DNA from: Arcicella rigui
GTDB taxonomy: Bacteria > Bacteroidota > Bacteroidia > Cytophagales > Spirosomataceae
Direction: 5' to 3'
Length of the DNA: 64,000 bases
Assembly (NCBI RefSeq): GCF_034929435.1
Contig: NZ_JAYFUM010000008.1
Location: 186,001-250,000 of the forward strand
Under the pieces are notes generated by a model that saw only the letters and a list, made by a program, of their open reading frames with translations, ran no database searches and was not told where the DNA came from. Position 1 is the stretch's first letter; every line of letters begins with the position of its first letter. The position numbers and the translations under genes were made by a program. Positions 62,613 to 64,000 of this stretch are shown piece after piece.

Positions 62613-62691
62613 TTCGCCTTTGTTGGTGTTTTTCACCAACAAAACGTGCGACAGCAAAGGAGGTTGTCAGTGAAGACACTGACAACGGCAA
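62613..62691. repeat. REP-like two-hairpin element, copy A
   Basis: Two hairpins in tandem: ttgttggtg-ttttt-caccaacaa (62620-62642) and gttgtcagtg-aaga-cactgacaac (62663-62686), followed by ggcaaaa. It is nearly the same as the element at 63656-63734; the spacer between the two hairpins differs. Confidence 0.8.
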
Positions 62692-62721
62692 AAAGTTATA
62701 AATACCTTATGCAAACAAGGC

Positions 62722-63147
62722 TTAGTTTTCATATTTATCCGATAAATTTTCATTCAAATAGTCAGAAAGTTTCTCGAAACCTTCTGATTTTTTAACCCAA
62801 AGGTTAATTTTTATTCCACTACTTGTTCTTAAGATTATTTCACTCCCAGTGTTGAAGCCCATACATTGATAGTGATTTTCAGTCCAACTCAAAACAGTTT
62901 TTAAATTGTATTGCTTTTCTTTGGTAAAAGTATCACGAACAATTAGAACATCATCAATTAATGTTAAGCCTTTATAATGTTCATTGATCCGCTTTATATT
63001 TAGTGATATAATTACTAACCAGCAAATCATTATAATCCATTTTTCCCAGACTCCAATGGATTGATTTTCTACCGATAAAAAGTTGAATCCTAACGATAAA
63101 ATCCAAGGGGTAATGTACAGCTTGCTTTTTGTTGTCTGCTTCATCAA
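62722..63147 (-). CDS. Small membrane protein with PH-like domain, function unknown
   Basis: Protein of 141 residues. Two hydrophobic segments near the N-terminus (ITPWILSLGFNFLS, about 12-25, and WEKWIIMICWLVIISLNI, about 34-51) precede a soluble part with strand pattern GLTLIDDVLIVRDTFTKEKQYNLKTVLSW and GSEIILRTSSGIKINLWV, resembling bacterial PH-like domains. C-terminus ends in an amphipathic helix (GFEKLSDYLNENLSDKYEN). No clear family. It is flanked by REP-like elements on one side and another small gene on the other. Confidence 0.6.
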   Translation of the reverse strand: MMKQTTKSKLYITPWILSLGFNFLSVENQSIGVWEKWIIMICWLVIISLNIKRINEHYKGLTLIDDVLIVRDTFTKEKQYNLKTVLSWTENHYQCMGFNTGSEIILRTSSGIKINLWVKKSEGFEKLSDYLNENLSDKYEN

Positions 63148-63222
63148 AGTATTGCTAATGTTAGTATTCTAATTGCAATTATTTAGGTATGTAGTTGGCT
63201 ATGCTAACAAAATACAAATAGC

Positions 63223-63645
63223 TCATTTGTTCACTAAAGAAAAAGGGATTACGGCATAATTCTTTTCATGGATTTGAGAATACTTATTTTTGTGTATTCG
63301 AATGTATTTAATTTTATTTCTAACAAAAGGTAAGTATTTGGCAATTTTTAAGGGAATATTTTTAGAACTATCGGTCAAAATACTTTCATTAAAGAATTGA
63401 ATATTTTCAGTCAAGGACTTCAAATCAAGTCTTAAAATAGTAGATTCAATCAATTTTCCTTCCTTATTTATTATTAAATGGACATAGATTTTACCATATT
63501 TAATTTCTTTACAAACAGAATCAGGAATTACGATAGAACTGTTTTTTATCGAAAAACTAAATGGATTATTCATTTCAATTGCTTGTGAGAATAAAGTAAT
63601 TGAATTTATAGATACCAGTAAAAATATGATGATGTTAGTTTTCAT
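63223..63645 (-). CDS. Small exported protein, TonB-C-like, function unknown
   Basis: Protein of 140 residues with signal peptide (MKTNIIIFLLVSINSITLFSQ). The middle, GKIYVHLIINKEGKLIESTILRLD, has the pattern of TonB C-terminal-type domains (V.VxF.I...G.I....I.), and the end is basic (FVRNKIKYIRIHKNKYSQIHEKN) with IPFSLV. The TonB-like resemblance is weak. The gene stands alone beside the REP-like element at 63656. Confidence 0.58.
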   Translation of the reverse strand: MKTNIIIFLLVSINSITLFSQAIEMNNPFSFSIKNSSIVIPDSVCKEIKYGKIYVHLIINKEGKLIESTILRLDLKSLTENIQFFNESILTDSSKNIPLKIAKYLPFVRNKIKYIRIHKNKYSQIHEKNYAVIPFSLVNK

Positions 63646-63655
63646 TTAAGTATTT

Positions 63656-63734
63656 TTCGCCTTTGTTGGTGTTTTTCACCAACAAGACATGCGAGCAAAA
63701 GATGTTGTCAGTGAAGACACTGACAACGGCAAAG
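63656..63734. repeat. REP-like two-hairpin element, copy B
   Basis: Hairpins ttgttggtg/caccaacaa (63663-63685) and gttgtcagtg-aaga-cactgacaac (63704-63727), then ggcaaag. Same arms and loops as copy A; differences lie between the hairpins. Confidence 0.8.
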
Positions 63735-63851
63735 TATTTGGTAAAAACATGGTGTTTCCTTAAACAAATTCTAAAAATATGCAATCAATTGTATCATGAG
63801 TATCTAAACTAAAGGTTTGAGCTTCCATACTATCCACTTATCTGTATAGTC

Positions 63852-64000
63852 TTACCGCCAAATATCATAAGCAAAGCGAATGATAATGGCAGAAACTACT
63901 AACAGAAAAAATACTCTTACAAAAGCACTTCCTTTGAACAATGCCAGTCGTGTACCTACAACAGAACCAATAATATTGGCAATCCCTAAAGGAATGGCTA
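63852..64000 (-). CDS. TauE/SafE-family permease, C-terminal fragment (5' end outside window)
   Basis: The 49 codons read AIPLGIANIIGSVVGTRLAL, then FKGSAFVRVFFLLVVSAIII and RFAYDIWR. This is the end of a TauE/SafE (sulfite exporter-like) inner-membrane protein: the G-x2-G-x-x-L-A-L...KG-x-x-F-V-R segment followed by the last helix. The rest lies beyond base 64000. The exported substrate (sulphite, sulphoacetate or other sulphur anions) cannot be assigned. Confidence 0.85.
   Translation of the reverse strand, partial: AIPLGIANIIGSVVGTRLALFKGSAFVRVFFLLVVSAIIIRFAYDIWR

Overview
The window reads as chromosomal DNA of an AT-rich Bacteroidota bacterium, most likely a Cytophagales member (Emticicia/Flectobacillus/Arcicella-like; the genus is a guess). 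The evidence is the gene order parA-parB-DUF5683-dapB-lepB, promoters of the form TTTG-N~20-TAnnTTTG, hardly any Shine-Dalgarno sequences, DUF2309/DabA-type genes and many long intergenic hairpins. No rRNA, complete insertion sequence, prophage or CRISPR array was seen.

Layout. 1-6.6 kb: 3' end of an amino-acid permease, a nested palindromic element, two short-chain dehydrogenases, a secreted protein and a GMC oxidoreductase with its Tat-exported small subunit. 6.8-13.5 kb: a DEAD-box-like helicase with DEFD in motif II, a tRNA-like RNA with a giant variable region on the minus strand, an Lrp/AsnC regulator, a solitary sufB and a P-type cation ATPase. 13.7-17.4 kb: a full-length but orphan LanB-type dehydratase and a MarR regulator. 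17.5-28.0 kb: an inorganic-carbon uptake locus on the minus strand (dabA, dabB, SulP, porin, then a small exported protein and a second SulP, plus another small exported protein upstream). 28.5-37 kb: GntR-type regulator, fused 5-oxoprolinase/hydantoinase, a SSAT-like acetyltransferase, RluD, a D-cysteine desulfhydrase-like PLP enzyme and an AAC(6')-like acetyltransferase. 37-42 kb: lepB, dapB, DUF5683, parB, parA. 42.4-48.1 kb: POT peptide transporter, VIT1-like protein, Rpn-type nuclease, FUSC protein, MFS transporter. 48.1-59 kb: gamma-glutamyltransferase, orphan antitoxin-like ORF, class II cyclic-nucleotide phosphodiesterase, a secreted coiled-coil protein, a DeaD/CsdA helicase behind a long structured leader, DUF4105, RsmI, pterin dehydratase, DUF3500. 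59-64 kb: cupredoxin plus sorbosone-dehydrogenase-like beta-propeller, DUF2059, two small proteins, a TauE/SafE fragment, and a family of two-hairpin REP-like elements.

How genes work together. dabA/dabB with SulP and porin make a plausible bicarbonate/CO2 acquisition module in a probable heterotroph. parA/parB segregate the chromosome and are co-oriented with dapB and lepB. Gamma-glutamyltransferase and 5-oxoprolinase could both serve glutathione/gamma-glutamyl turnover, although they lie apart. The cupredoxin and propeller genes overlap by 4 bp and are probably one periplasmic redox unit.

Most unusual items: the tRNA-like RNA at 8445-8607, the leader of the second helicase with a duplicated pairing sequence, the orphan LanB, and several families of intergenic hairpins built from short degenerate words repeated on both arms.
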